This document shows positions 1 through 4,798 of a stretch of 5,017 nt of DNA, in pieces. The stretch covers positions 1-5,017 of the forward strand of contig JAHIHJ010000026.1 in NCBI GenBank assembly GCA_018899795.1, in the 5' to 3' direction. The notes below the pieces were generated by a model that worked only from the letters and a program-made list of their open reading frames with translations, did not search any database and was not told the origin of the DNA. A program made the position numbers and the translations under genes. Source of the stretch: Methanobacteriota archaeon (GTDB lineage Archaea; Halobacteriota; Methanosarcinia; Methanosarcinales; Methanoperedenaceae). Every line of letters begins with the position of its first letter. The first letter of the stretch is position 1.

Positions 1-26
1 AATATATTTATTAATGCGGTGTTCGA

Positions 27-719
27 ATGAGAAAAACTTTAATCCTTATTTTATTTTTGGTCGTGCTGGCAGCAGGATGCCTGGAAACAAAAGATGCATG
101 GCCTGCGGTCGTAAGCGAACCTGTACTTAAAGAAGCTGGTTGGGTCAGTGTTGGTGATGTCCAGAAGCTGAGCCAGAGCCAGAATTTAGCAGGGGCGACC
201 GTCAAAGTGAATATGGCGGTCATGAACTACAGGGATGATGCACTTGCAATGAATATTTCAGACCAGGTACAGAAACTGACCGATCTTACACCCACACAAG
301 CATCAGGAGCAACACAATTCACATCCCAGCTTGTGACGGTCCGCCTTGTGCTTCCTGAAGGTATTTCACTTCCGTCAGAGATCATGAACAAAATAACAAC
401 GTCCCAACTCGATCAGATAGCATCACAGAACAATATCAGGGACTTTCATGAGATCGGTTCAAAAATAACCCTGCTTTCCAACGGTAAGGAAGCTGAAGTG
501 AAAAATTATGAAGGTTTGATCGATTTTGAAGGCGGTTCAATAAAGATCAGGGGAATGATCACTACATGGCCTGATTCGGGTTCCAATATCATCGTCTTTG
601 GCATCCTTCCGGCAGAGGATATAGTAATAACGCCCGGATCAGGTAAACCCGTGTCAGTAAAGATCAACCCAGAGGAAGAATCCAGGAAAATGATGAAACT
701 GATAAAGAACGTTAAATGA
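27..719 (+). CDS. Unrecognised archaeal lipoprotein, 230 aa
   Basis: The product is probably a membrane-anchored, outward-facing lipoprotein of unknown function. Residues 2-17 form a basic-then-hydrophobic signal segment ending in LAAGC, so Cys18 is the expected lipidation site. The mature part (19-230) has no further membrane segment. It alternates polar, Gln/Ser-rich stretches (about 45-60 and 80-105) with beta-prone ones (about 105-115, 145-205), and its tail is Lys/Glu-rich. I do not recognise the family or see catalytic motifs. The ATG at 27 is chosen because GGTG at 17-20 gives a plausible SD and the signal peptide starts exactly there. An AT-rich, TATA-like stretch lies at the very edge of the window (1-11) but is close to the start codon, so the promoter may be outside. 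The stop codon abuts the stop of the convergent regulator gene with no spacer. It could be a cell-surface or solute-binding accessory protein; that is a guess. Confidence 0.8.
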   Translation: MRKTLILILFLVVLAAGCLETKDAWPAVVSEPVLKEAGWVSVGDVQKLSQSQNLAGATVKVNMAVMNYRDDALAMNISDQVQKLTDLTPTQASGATQFTSQLVTVRLVLPEGISLPSEIMNKITTSQLDQIASQNNIRDFHEIGSKITLLSNGKEAEVKNYEGLIDFEGGSIKIRGMITTWPDSGSNIIVFGILPAEDIVITPGSGKPVSVKINPEEESRKMMKLIKNVK

Positions 720-1238
720 TCATCCCATTTTTTTTGCGGCTAATTCGATGGCAGCAATAAGGCTGTCCCTTGGCATGATGGTCGTGACCGGGATGCGAAG
801 CACCTTTTCAACGGTCGGGCTCACGATGGGGGCGCATACGAGCGCTTTTGCGCCGTCCCTCTCAGCCCTGATGGCTGCTACAATGGCGTCTTCCATGGAT
901 GTAGCGGAGTATTCCCTGACTGTCAGGAGCCGACCATGGACTTTGAGTTTCTTTTCAGTTATGTAGTCAAGAACAGGGCGGGCTGCAATAACTGCAATGA
1001 ATTCGGGTTTTTCGGTTCCTTCCACTTTCCGCAGCGCCCGGATTATCTGTCTTAAAGTTTTTATATTAGGTTCCCGGCTGCCTGATAACAATTTGTAAAT
1101 AGTGCTTGCGGGTATGCCTGACTTTTCGCTGAATTCAGCGGCTGTCATGCGCATATCTTCTTTGATCGTCCTGCCTAATTCCCTGATGAAAGTTTCATCA
1201 GAATCAATTGCTGCCTTTATCAGATCATCTGCTGTCAT
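720..1238 (-). CDS. HTH (XRE-type) transcriptional regulator with C-terminal sensor-like domain
   Basis: This is a 172-residue DNA-binding regulator. Residues about 20-70 form a lambda-repressor/XRE-like helix-turn-helix: MTAAEFSEKSGIPAST is helix-turn-recognition helix, followed by IYKLLSGSREPNIKTL, a typical continuation. Residues about 78-172 form a compact alpha/beta domain. Its end (EDAIVAAIRAERDGAKALVC, then VEKVLRIPVTTI and SLIAAIELAAKK) resembles the ligand-sensing N-terminal domain of PrpR-type regulators, in which a segment of the form 'G-alpha-beta, leucine-helix, IPV' recurs. That assignment is by eye. The fusion of XRE and a sensor-like domain is the style of archaeal 'predicted transcriptional regulator' families. 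The gene is divergent from the ABC importer operon and its own promoter overlaps a tandem 12-bp repeat, which suggests autoregulation and local control of the importer. The ATG at 1236-1238 has no clear SD; a TATA box about 35-43 bases upstream predicts a leader of only about 10-15 bases. Confidence 0.9.
   Translation of the reverse strand: MTADDLIKAAIDSDETFIRELGRTIKEDMRMTAAEFSEKSGIPASTIYKLLSGSREPNIKTLRQIIRALRKVEGTEKPEFIAVIAARPVLDYITEKKLKVHGRLLTVREYSATSMEDAIVAAIRAERDGAKALVCAPIVSPTVEKVLRIPVTTIMPRDSLIAAIELAAKKMG
728..735 (+). terminator. T8 run, candidate terminator for the lipoprotein gene
   Basis: Eight consecutive T residues begin nine bases after the TGA (717-719) of the upstream gene. Archaeal transcription often ends at U-rich tracts without a hairpin. 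The tract lies inside the last codons of the convergent regulator, where it encodes Ala-Lys-Lys-Met, so it may simply reflect lysine codons. Confidence 0.35.
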
Positions 1239-1246
1239 AAATATTC

Positions 1247-1270
1247 TCTTATCACGATTCTTATCACGAT
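1247..1270 (-). repeat. Perfect tandem 12-bp repeat, candidate operator of the regulator
   Basis: The word TCTTATCACGAT occurs twice head to tail (1247-1258 and 1259-1270). Read on the minus strand it is ATCGTGATAAGA twice. The pair lies between the minus-strand TATA box and the regulator start codon, covering the expected transcription start, which is where an autorepressor would block initiation. The 12-bp period would put the two sites on roughly the same face of the helix. The right copy also forms part of the palindrome ACGATCGT (1267-1274), which touches the TATA box. Confidence 0.6.
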
Positions 1271-1272
1271 CG

Positions 1273-1281
1273 TATATATTT
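1273..1281 (-). promoter_or_regulatory. TATA box for the regulator gene
   Basis: On the minus strand this reads AAATATATA, a good archaeal TATA-box match. Its centre is about 39 bases upstream of the ATG, predicting a start site near 1250 and a very short leader. It is immediately followed by the tandem operator-like repeat. Confidence 0.55.
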
Positions 1282-1330
1282 CACAGGTTATTAATACATT
1301 TGGGTTACAACAGGTGTGAATAAGGAAAAC

Positions 1331-1339
1331 ATTAAATAC
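1331..1339 (+). promoter_or_regulatory. TATA/BRE-like promoter for the ABC importer operon
   Basis: ATTAAATAC is preceded by the purine-rich GGAAAAC (1324-1330), the arrangement of an archaeal BRE plus TATA box. Its centre is about 50 bases before the ATG at 1385, so transcription would start near 1360 and give a leader of roughly 25 bases containing the ribosome binding site. Confidence 0.5.
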
Positions 1340-1343
1340 CGCT

Positions 1344-1355
1344 ATCGTGAAAAGA
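1344..1355 (+). promoter_or_regulatory. Third copy of the operator-like word, importer side
   Basis: ATCGTGAAAAGA matches the regulator-side unit ATCGTGATAAGA at 11 of 12 positions, but in the opposite orientation, so it faces the importer. It falls between the importer TATA box and its expected start site, a position suited to repression. Sharing one word across both divergent promoters suggests that the regulator controls both. Confidence 0.5.
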
Positions 1356-1384
1356 AACAGTATTACCTTTCAGAAGGGGAAATT

Positions 1385-2479
1385 ATGAAAACACTCGCAA
1401 AGATAATTCTGGTTGTTATTGTAACGGCTCTGGTAGCCGGATGCGTTGATGAAAATAAAACACCTGACCAGCCCATAAATCTTGTTAAGATGGGGGGGCA
1501 GGACATGATACAGAGACTTGGGGCGGGGGAGATATCCGGGTTCATAGGCTGGGAGCCTTACCCTGCAATAGCGATAACAAAAGGCTATGGAAAGCCGCTT
1601 ATATATTCTGGCGACATCTGGGATGAACATCCCTGCTGTGTAGTGGCGTACGATCATGACTGGTATAAACAGACAGAGAACGCGGATGAGATATTGAACC
1701 GCATGGCTCTTGTGCAGTTAAGATCAGTGGAATACATCAATAATGCAAAGGAGAGCGGCTCACCTGATCATGACGATCTTATAAATTATTCAATGGTTTT
1801 TGGCGGGATGACAGATCGCGAAGCAGCGGAACTGAGCCTGAAGGACGTGGCATTCGTTTATTCTCCCAATATTCCGGGAACCGAGAAGTTCATATCCAAG
1901 ATAATGGACTTCAATATTTTTGACAGTGGAAAATGGAACCAGTCCGGTTATGTGAATGCTTCGGATTATGCGAACAACCTTATTACGAACAGATATGTTA
2001 ATTGGGCTCTGCTGAACCGGGAAAAAGATCTTAAAAGCCTGGCGCTGAAAGAACCTGCCACAGTCCGCTACGGCTATCTTGTTAATGATGTCCATGAACT
2101 TCCATTCTATGTTGGATGGCAGAAAGGCTGGTTCACGGATGTGGGGATAAATATCACACTGTCCGAAGGCACGCCGTTCCAGAACGGAGCTTTCCAGATG
2201 CAGAAAGGGTTCAAGACCAATGCCGTTGATATCGGCAGCCTGGGCATACCTCCGGTAATAATTCACAGGATAAACAGCAATGATTTTGCCATAGATGATG
2301 CGCGCGTGGGCGTTATCTCAGGAATGAACAATGAGGGATCTGTAATCGTTGTGGCGAACAATATTACATCTCTTGCTGACCTTAAAGGTAAGACTGTCGG
2401 GTTCCCGGGTCCTGGGACTATCCAGCATGTGCTTTTCCTGATGGCTGCGGAAGAGGCAGGTGTCAAGGTAAGTTATTGA
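1385..2479 (+). CDS. NitT/TauT-type ABC substrate-binding lipoprotein with circularly permuted halves
   Basis: The product is the external solute-binding component of an importer in the nitrate/sulfonate/taurine/thiamine-precursor class; the substrate cannot be read from sequence. I chose ATG 1385 over the in-frame GTG at 1316: it gives a clean signal (residues 1-19, LVAGC, lipid-anchored Cys20) with AGGGGA at 1375-1380 as SD. The 364-residue length is normal for the family, but the order is not. Residues about 31-220 match the usual second half (QDMIQRLGAGEISGFIGWEP, then YSGDIWDEHPCCVV and a helical tail). Residues about 225-364 match the usual first half (VRYGYLVNDVHELPFYVGWQ, VDIGSLG, NNEGSVIVVA, DLKGKTVGFPGPGTIQ, then AAEEAGVKVSY). 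In a standard protein AGVKVSY would lead into INLVKMGGQDM; here those ends are the new termini. No second copy of either half lies nearby. The stop overlaps the permease ATG by one base. Confidence 0.9.
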   Translation: MKTLAKIILVVIVTALVAGCVDENKTPDQPINLVKMGGQDMIQRLGAGEISGFIGWEPYPAIAITKGYGKPLIYSGDIWDEHPCCVVAYDHDWYKQTENADEILNRMALVQLRSVEYINNAKESGSPDHDDLINYSMVFGGMTDREAAELSLKDVAFVYSPNIPGTEKFISKIMDFNIFDSGKWNQSGYVNASDYANNLITNRYVNWALLNREKDLKSLALKEPATVRYGYLVNDVHELPFYVGWQKGWFTDVGINITLSEGTPFQNGAFQMQKGFKTNAVDIGSLGIPPVIIHRINSNDFAIDDARVGVISGMNNEGSVIVVANNITSLADLKGKTVGFPGPGTIQHVLFLMAAEEAGVKVSY

Positions 2480-3285
2480 TGAAAAATGATAACAAGAGAA
2501 ATGGATTGATAATAAATATCCTTTCTCTTATAGGTTTTATAATTTTTTGGCATGTTCTGGTGGCACTTGCAAGGGAACAGATATTCAATATTCCCTTCAT
2601 GAGGCTAAAGGATGTTCCCACACCCATTGAAACCTGGTACGCGCTTGTTGGCTCGATGTTCACACAGACATACGGTCCCGGGATTACTTACGGTATCATC
2701 AACCATGTAGAAGCAAGCCTTGTGCGGGTTATTCAGGGCGGGGCGCTAGCTTTGATCATAGGCGTTCCTGTTGGGATCGGGATAGGGTATTCGCGGCTGA
2801 TACACAATATCCTGAATCCCATCATCGAGATAGTCCGCAACATGCCGCCGATGGCGTGGATACCCCTTGCGATATTTATCCTGGTTTCGGGTGGTTCGAT
2901 ATTTATCGTGTTCATCGGCGTTGTTTTTCCAATTATCCTTAATACCATTTACGGGGTAAGGTCGACAGACGCAAGGCTTATCGATGCTGCAAGGATGCTT
3001 GGCGCATCACAAGTGCAGATAGTGACAAAAGTTGTCATCCCTTCGGCTTTTCCTTCCATTATCGCGGGTCTGCGCATCGGATTTGGAGTTGGATGGATGG
3101 CGATCGTTGCAGCCGAGATGGTTATTCGTAGTCCTGTGGGTCTTGGATACTTTATCTGGAACATGGGGGACCTGGGACGCTATGCTGAAATGGTCGCGGG
3201 GATGATAGTGATAGGGGTCATCGGGTATATTATGAATATCAGCATAGTTCTTTTACAGAAGAGGGTCATAAAATGGGTAGATTGA
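2479..3285 (+). CDS. ABC importer permease, TauC/SsuC-like (BPD_transp_1 type)
   Basis: This 268-residue inner-membrane subunit forms the translocation path, presumably as a homodimer. Hydrophobic segments lie near residues 9-30, 82-104, 113-136, 138-160, 190-215 and 236-258, giving about six helices, as expected for the TauC/SsuC/NrtB family. The cytoplasmic coupling (EAA) loop is clear at about 168-200: DAARMLGASQVQIVTKVVIP followed by SAFPSIIAGLRIG. MPPMAWIPLAIF at about 122-133 is also typical. Translation is taken from ATG 2479, which shares its A with the TGA of the binding-protein gene (TGATG), so coupling by re-initiation is likely; a TTG directly before it is a less likely start. The 3' end overlaps the ATPase gene by 13 bases. 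Length and motifs are normal, with no sign of damage. Confidence 0.95.
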   Translation: MKNDNKRNGLIINILSLIGFIIFWHVLVALAREQIFNIPFMRLKDVPTPIETWYALVGSMFTQTYGPGITYGIINHVEASLVRVIQGGALALIIGVPVGIGIGYSRLIHNILNPIIEIVRNMPPMAWIPLAIFILVSGGSIFIVFIGVVFPIILNTIYGVRSTDARLIDAARMLGASQVQIVTKVVIPSAFPSIIAGLRIGFGVGWMAIVAAEMVIRSPVGLGYFIWNMGDLGRYAEMVAGMIVIGVIGYIMNISIVLLQKRVIKWVD

Positions 3286-4031
3286 TCTTAAAAGGTGTAT
3301 CCAGGAAATTCAATGGATTTCTTGCGGTATCTGATGTGAACCTTGAGATCGCGGATGGGGAATTCGTGTGCCTGCTGGGTCCGAGCGGGTGCGGTAAGAC
3401 CACCATCCTTCGCCTGGCTGCAGGGCTTGATGCGCCCACTGAGGGGGAATTATTTCTTGACAGCAAGAAGATAGAGGGCGTGAATGATGAGTGCGGCTTC
3501 GTATTTCAGGAATATGTCCTGTTCCCCTGGCGTACAGTGAAGGGCAACATCGAATTCGGTCCCGAGATGAAAGGAATAAGGAAAGAAGAACGCGAACAGA
3601 TAGCTCTGCATTATATAGACCTTGTCGGATTGAAGGGATTTGAGAACCACTATCCCCATGAACTCTCAGGCGGCATGAAGCAGCGGGTGGGTATTGCGAG
3701 GGCGTATGCTAACAGTCCCAAGCTCCTGTTGATGGACGAACCTTTCGGCGCTCTGGATGCTCAGACCAGGAACCTGATGCAGGGCGAACTTCTGAGGATA
3801 TGGCAGGAAGAACACATAAGCGCCCTGTTCGTTACTCATAGCGTGGATGAGGCTGTGTATCTTGCTGATCGCGTTATGGTGATGTCTGCTCGACCGGGCA
3901 TGGTAAAGGATATCTTTGAGATCGACATCCCCCGCCCCAGAGTGAGGACAAGCCCGGAGGCGAATGAGCTCAGGGATGCGATACTTAAGTCGCTGGGGAC
4001 TGAGATAAAACGGGCTGCTTCATTAAAATAA
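3273..4031 (+). CDS. ABC importer ATPase, TauB/SsuB/NrtD-like
   Basis: This cytoplasmic subunit of 252 residues hydrolyses ATP to drive import through the adjacent permease. All nucleotide-binding elements are intact: Walker A GPSGCGKTT (36-44), Q-loop glutamine 79 in FVFQEYVLFPW, signature LSGGMKQR (131-138), Walker B LLLMDEP (151-157) with catalytic Glu156, D-loop ALD (160-162), and switch His189 in FVTHSVDEA. The 'LFPW' after the Q-loop and the ARPG segment near 206-209 are usual in the nitrate/sulfonate/taurine importer branch. The start is ATG 3273, inside the permease 3' end, with GAGGG at 3261-3265 as SD seven bases upstream. It is the last gene of the operon; a G/C hairpin follows about 20 bases after the stop. 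Confidence 0.96.
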   Translation: MGRLILKGVSRKFNGFLAVSDVNLEIADGEFVCLLGPSGCGKTTILRLAAGLDAPTEGELFLDSKKIEGVNDECGFVFQEYVLFPWRTVKGNIEFGPEMKGIRKEEREQIALHYIDLVGLKGFENHYPHELSGGMKQRVGIARAYANSPKLLLMDEPFGALDAQTRNLMQGELLRIWQEEHISALFVTHSVDEAVYLADRVMVMSARPGMVKDIFEIDIPRPRVRTSPEANELRDAILKSLGTEIKRAASLK

Positions 4032-4052
4032 CAGTTTATCAAATAAATGCGG

Positions 4053-4073
4053 GGGGTTATATAAATAAACCCC
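4053..4073 (+). terminator. G/C hairpin downstream of the importer operon
   Basis: GGGGTT (4053-4058) pairs with AACCCC (4068-4073) across a nine-base A/T loop, beginning 21 bases after the ATPase stop. There is no T-run after it, so it is not a bacterial-type terminator. It could mark or protect the 3' end of the operon transcript, or be chance. Confidence 0.3.
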
Positions 4074-4083
4074 ATAAAATAAG

Positions 4084-4108
4084 TGTGGGGGAATGGATTT
4101 GAACCCCG
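4084..4108 (-). other. tRNA 3'-end-like remnant (T arm plus acceptor strand)
   Basis: Read on the minus strand, this stretch has the order of a tRNA 3' end: a T loop TTCAAAT (4097-4103), CCATT, the acceptor strand CCCCCAC, and a discriminator A (4084). It closely resembles the end of the intact tRNA-Leu at 4415, with about four differences over the aligned 25 bases. No D arm, anticodon arm or 5' acceptor strand is present upstream, and the T stem has two mismatches, so it is not a working tRNA. It may be a scar of integration at a tRNA 3' end or a decayed tRNA copy. Confidence 0.5.
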
Positions 4109-4117
4109 GGCAATAGT

Positions 4118-4273
4118 TTATAAAACCCTGAATCTCATGATCAAATCATAGACAAAAACCTCAGTTCCTTCTCTTTCAGAAAACCTGTCGGCTAAAGTCA
4201 GATCCCGATCAATTTCCGAGAAAGCTCCATTCATCACATATGTTTCAACCATTGTTTCATCTTGCATGTTCAT
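4118..4273 (-). CDS. Unrecognised small acidic protein, 51 aa
   Basis: A short ORF starts with ATG at 4271-4273 and ends with TAA at 4118-4120. It encodes a soluble, Asp/Glu-rich peptide that begins MNMQDETMVETYVMNG and ends DLIMRFRVL. There is no signal peptide, membrane segment or cysteine motif, and I recognise no family. Support for a real gene: AGAGGT (4279-4284 on the minus strand) is a strong SD five bases before the ATG, an in-frame TAA lies 18 bases upstream of the ATG so the start cannot move far, and the composition is that of a folded acidic protein rather than a random frame. Against it: the length is short, and there is no conserved neighbour. It lies between the tRNA-like remnant and tRNA-Leu, on the same strand as both. 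It could be a fragment of a larger decayed gene. Confidence 0.45.
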   Translation of the reverse strand: MNMQDETMVETYVMNGAFSEIDRDLTLADRFSEREGTEVFVYDLIMRFRVL

Positions 4274-4333
4274 AATAAACCTCTTTGATCCTTATTTCCA
4301 TTAACAGATAGGATATCTGCACAACAGTAAAGA

Positions 4334-4346
4334 TATTGTTGGCAAC
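4334..4346. repeat. Short perfect palindrome
   Basis: TTGTTG and CAACAA flank a single central G. It lies about 60 bases upstream of the small ORF start on the minus strand and could be a protein-binding site, though a 6-bp arm can occur by chance. Confidence 0.2.
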
Positions 4347-4414
4347 AAAAGTGTGAAGAAATAAATTCAGGCACGTTCGAGATAATTAAGATGAAAAATA
4401 GCGAGGGAAAAGTA

Positions 4415-4497
4415 TGCGGGGGAAGGGATTTGAACCCTCGAACTCCTGCGAGAATAGATCTTGAGTCTATCACCTTTGGCCGCTTGGTTACCCCCGC
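4415..4497 (-). tRNA. tRNA-Leu(CAA)
   Basis: This is an 83-nucleotide class II tRNA that reads UUG leucine codons. On the minus strand the acceptor stem GCGGGGG/CCCCCGC pairs fully (4491-4497 with 4416-4422), with discriminator A at 4415. The D arm is ACC...GGT with a GCGG-containing loop. The anticodon stem is ATAGA/TCTAT around loop CTCAAGA, with anticodon CAA at plus positions 4461-4463. A 14-nt variable arm (CTC/GAG stem) is typical of leucine tRNAs, and the T arm is GAGGG-TTCAAAT-CCCTT with one G-U pair. There is no intron. The 3' CCA is not encoded, so it must be added after transcription. Frames across this gene that appear open are artefacts. Confidence 0.96.
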
Positions 4498-4516
4498 ATG
4501 GGGTGATGCTGAATTA

Positions 4517-4537
4517 TCCTTATTGAACATAAGGATG
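4517..4537. repeat. 8-bp inverted repeat upstream of tRNA-Leu
   Basis: ATCCTTAT (4517-4524) and ATAAGGAT (4530-4537) are perfect inverted arms separated by TGAAC. The element lies 20-40 bases upstream of the tRNA 5' end, where its promoter should be, so the A/T part may contribute to a TATA-like box. It could also be a small hairpin or a binding site. Confidence 0.35.
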
Positions 4538-4596
4538 TCGGAAACCCCCTCGCATGAACAGGACTGTAAAATAGCTTGGTTTTTTTCGTAAAATAT

Positions 4597-4660
4597 TAGC
4601 CACCGAGGCACAGAGAACACCGAGAAATAATTACTCTGTGCCTCCGCGCCTCTGTGGCTA
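4597..4660. repeat. Imperfect inverted repeat of the dispersed 'CACAGAGGCACAGAG' type
   Basis: A left arm of about 28 bases (4597-4624) and a right arm of about 27 bases (4634-4660) pair at roughly 22-23 positions around the loop AAATAATTA. The outermost seven bases, TAGCCAC/GTGGCTA, pair perfectly. The arms are built from repeated GAGGC and ACAGAG words. From memory, very similar hairpin-forming elements are scattered between genes in many environmental bacteria and archaea, and their translations (for example HRGAEAQ, SVFSVPRWL) cause spurious protein calls. Only one copy is present here, so dispersal cannot be shown from this window. Confidence 0.75.
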
Positions 4661-4718
4661 TTTTGCTTTTTGACTGAACATGACAAAAGAATTTTATACC
4701 CACTGATGAACGAAAGCC

Positions 4719-4727
4719 ATAAATAAA
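4719..4727 (+). promoter_or_regulatory. TATA/BRE-like promoter for the broken flavodoxin gene
   Basis: CATAAATAA preceded by CGAAAGC resembles an archaeal BRE plus TATA box. It lies about 75 bases before the ATG at 4799, predicting a leader of about 50 bases. Its presence suggests that the gene was once expressed as a separate unit. Confidence 0.35.
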
Positions 4728-4798
4728 ATCAATTTTAACATGATTAATCAGATCGGTTTAATGCTCTCGAAATCCCTGTCTCAAAAGGTGGGAAAAAA

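Larger units (their letters stand above)
4498..4798. other. Intergenic region without a credible gene
   Basis: About 300 bases between tRNA-Leu and the broken flavodoxin gene. It holds an 8-bp inverted repeat near the tRNA 5' side, a T7 run at 4580-4586, a long imperfect inverted repeat at 4597-4660, a TATA-like box at 4719-4727 and an SD at 4786-4791. Open frames here run through the tRNA or the inverted repeat and are not convincing proteins. Confidence 0.6.

Noticed and set aside
748..966. Plus-strand open frames opposite the regulator (also 1102-1323)
   Set aside because: They are antisense to a well-supported regulator gene, have no SD, and resemble no protein.
720..1238. ThiR-type thiamine regulator
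   Set aside because: The gene sits beside an importer that could carry a thiamine precursor, but the C-terminal half is too short for a ThiN domain and lacks its motifs.
1316..1384. In-frame GTG extension of the binding protein by 23 residues
   Set aside because: The extension would put a charged tail before the lipoprotein signal and cover the TATA-like box and operator-like word. ATG 1385 has an SD and gives a normal signal peptide.
1790..2266. Minus-strand 158-codon frame inside the binding-protein gene
   Set aside because: It is antisense to strongly conserved binding-protein motifs and has no recognisable features.
4580..4586. T7 run as a terminator
   Set aside because: No plus-strand gene lies directly upstream; the nearest gene is the minus-strand tRNA, for which this is upstream sequence.
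4391..4591. Plus-strand open frame of 66 codons
   Set aside because: It reads through the antisense of tRNA-Leu; the translated GGRDLNPRTP-type peptide is a familiar artefact of tRNA genes.
4270..4686. Minus-strand open frame of 138 codons
   Set aside because: It runs across the inverted repeat and the whole tRNA-Leu gene, and its translation shows the HRGAEAQ artefact of that repeat family.
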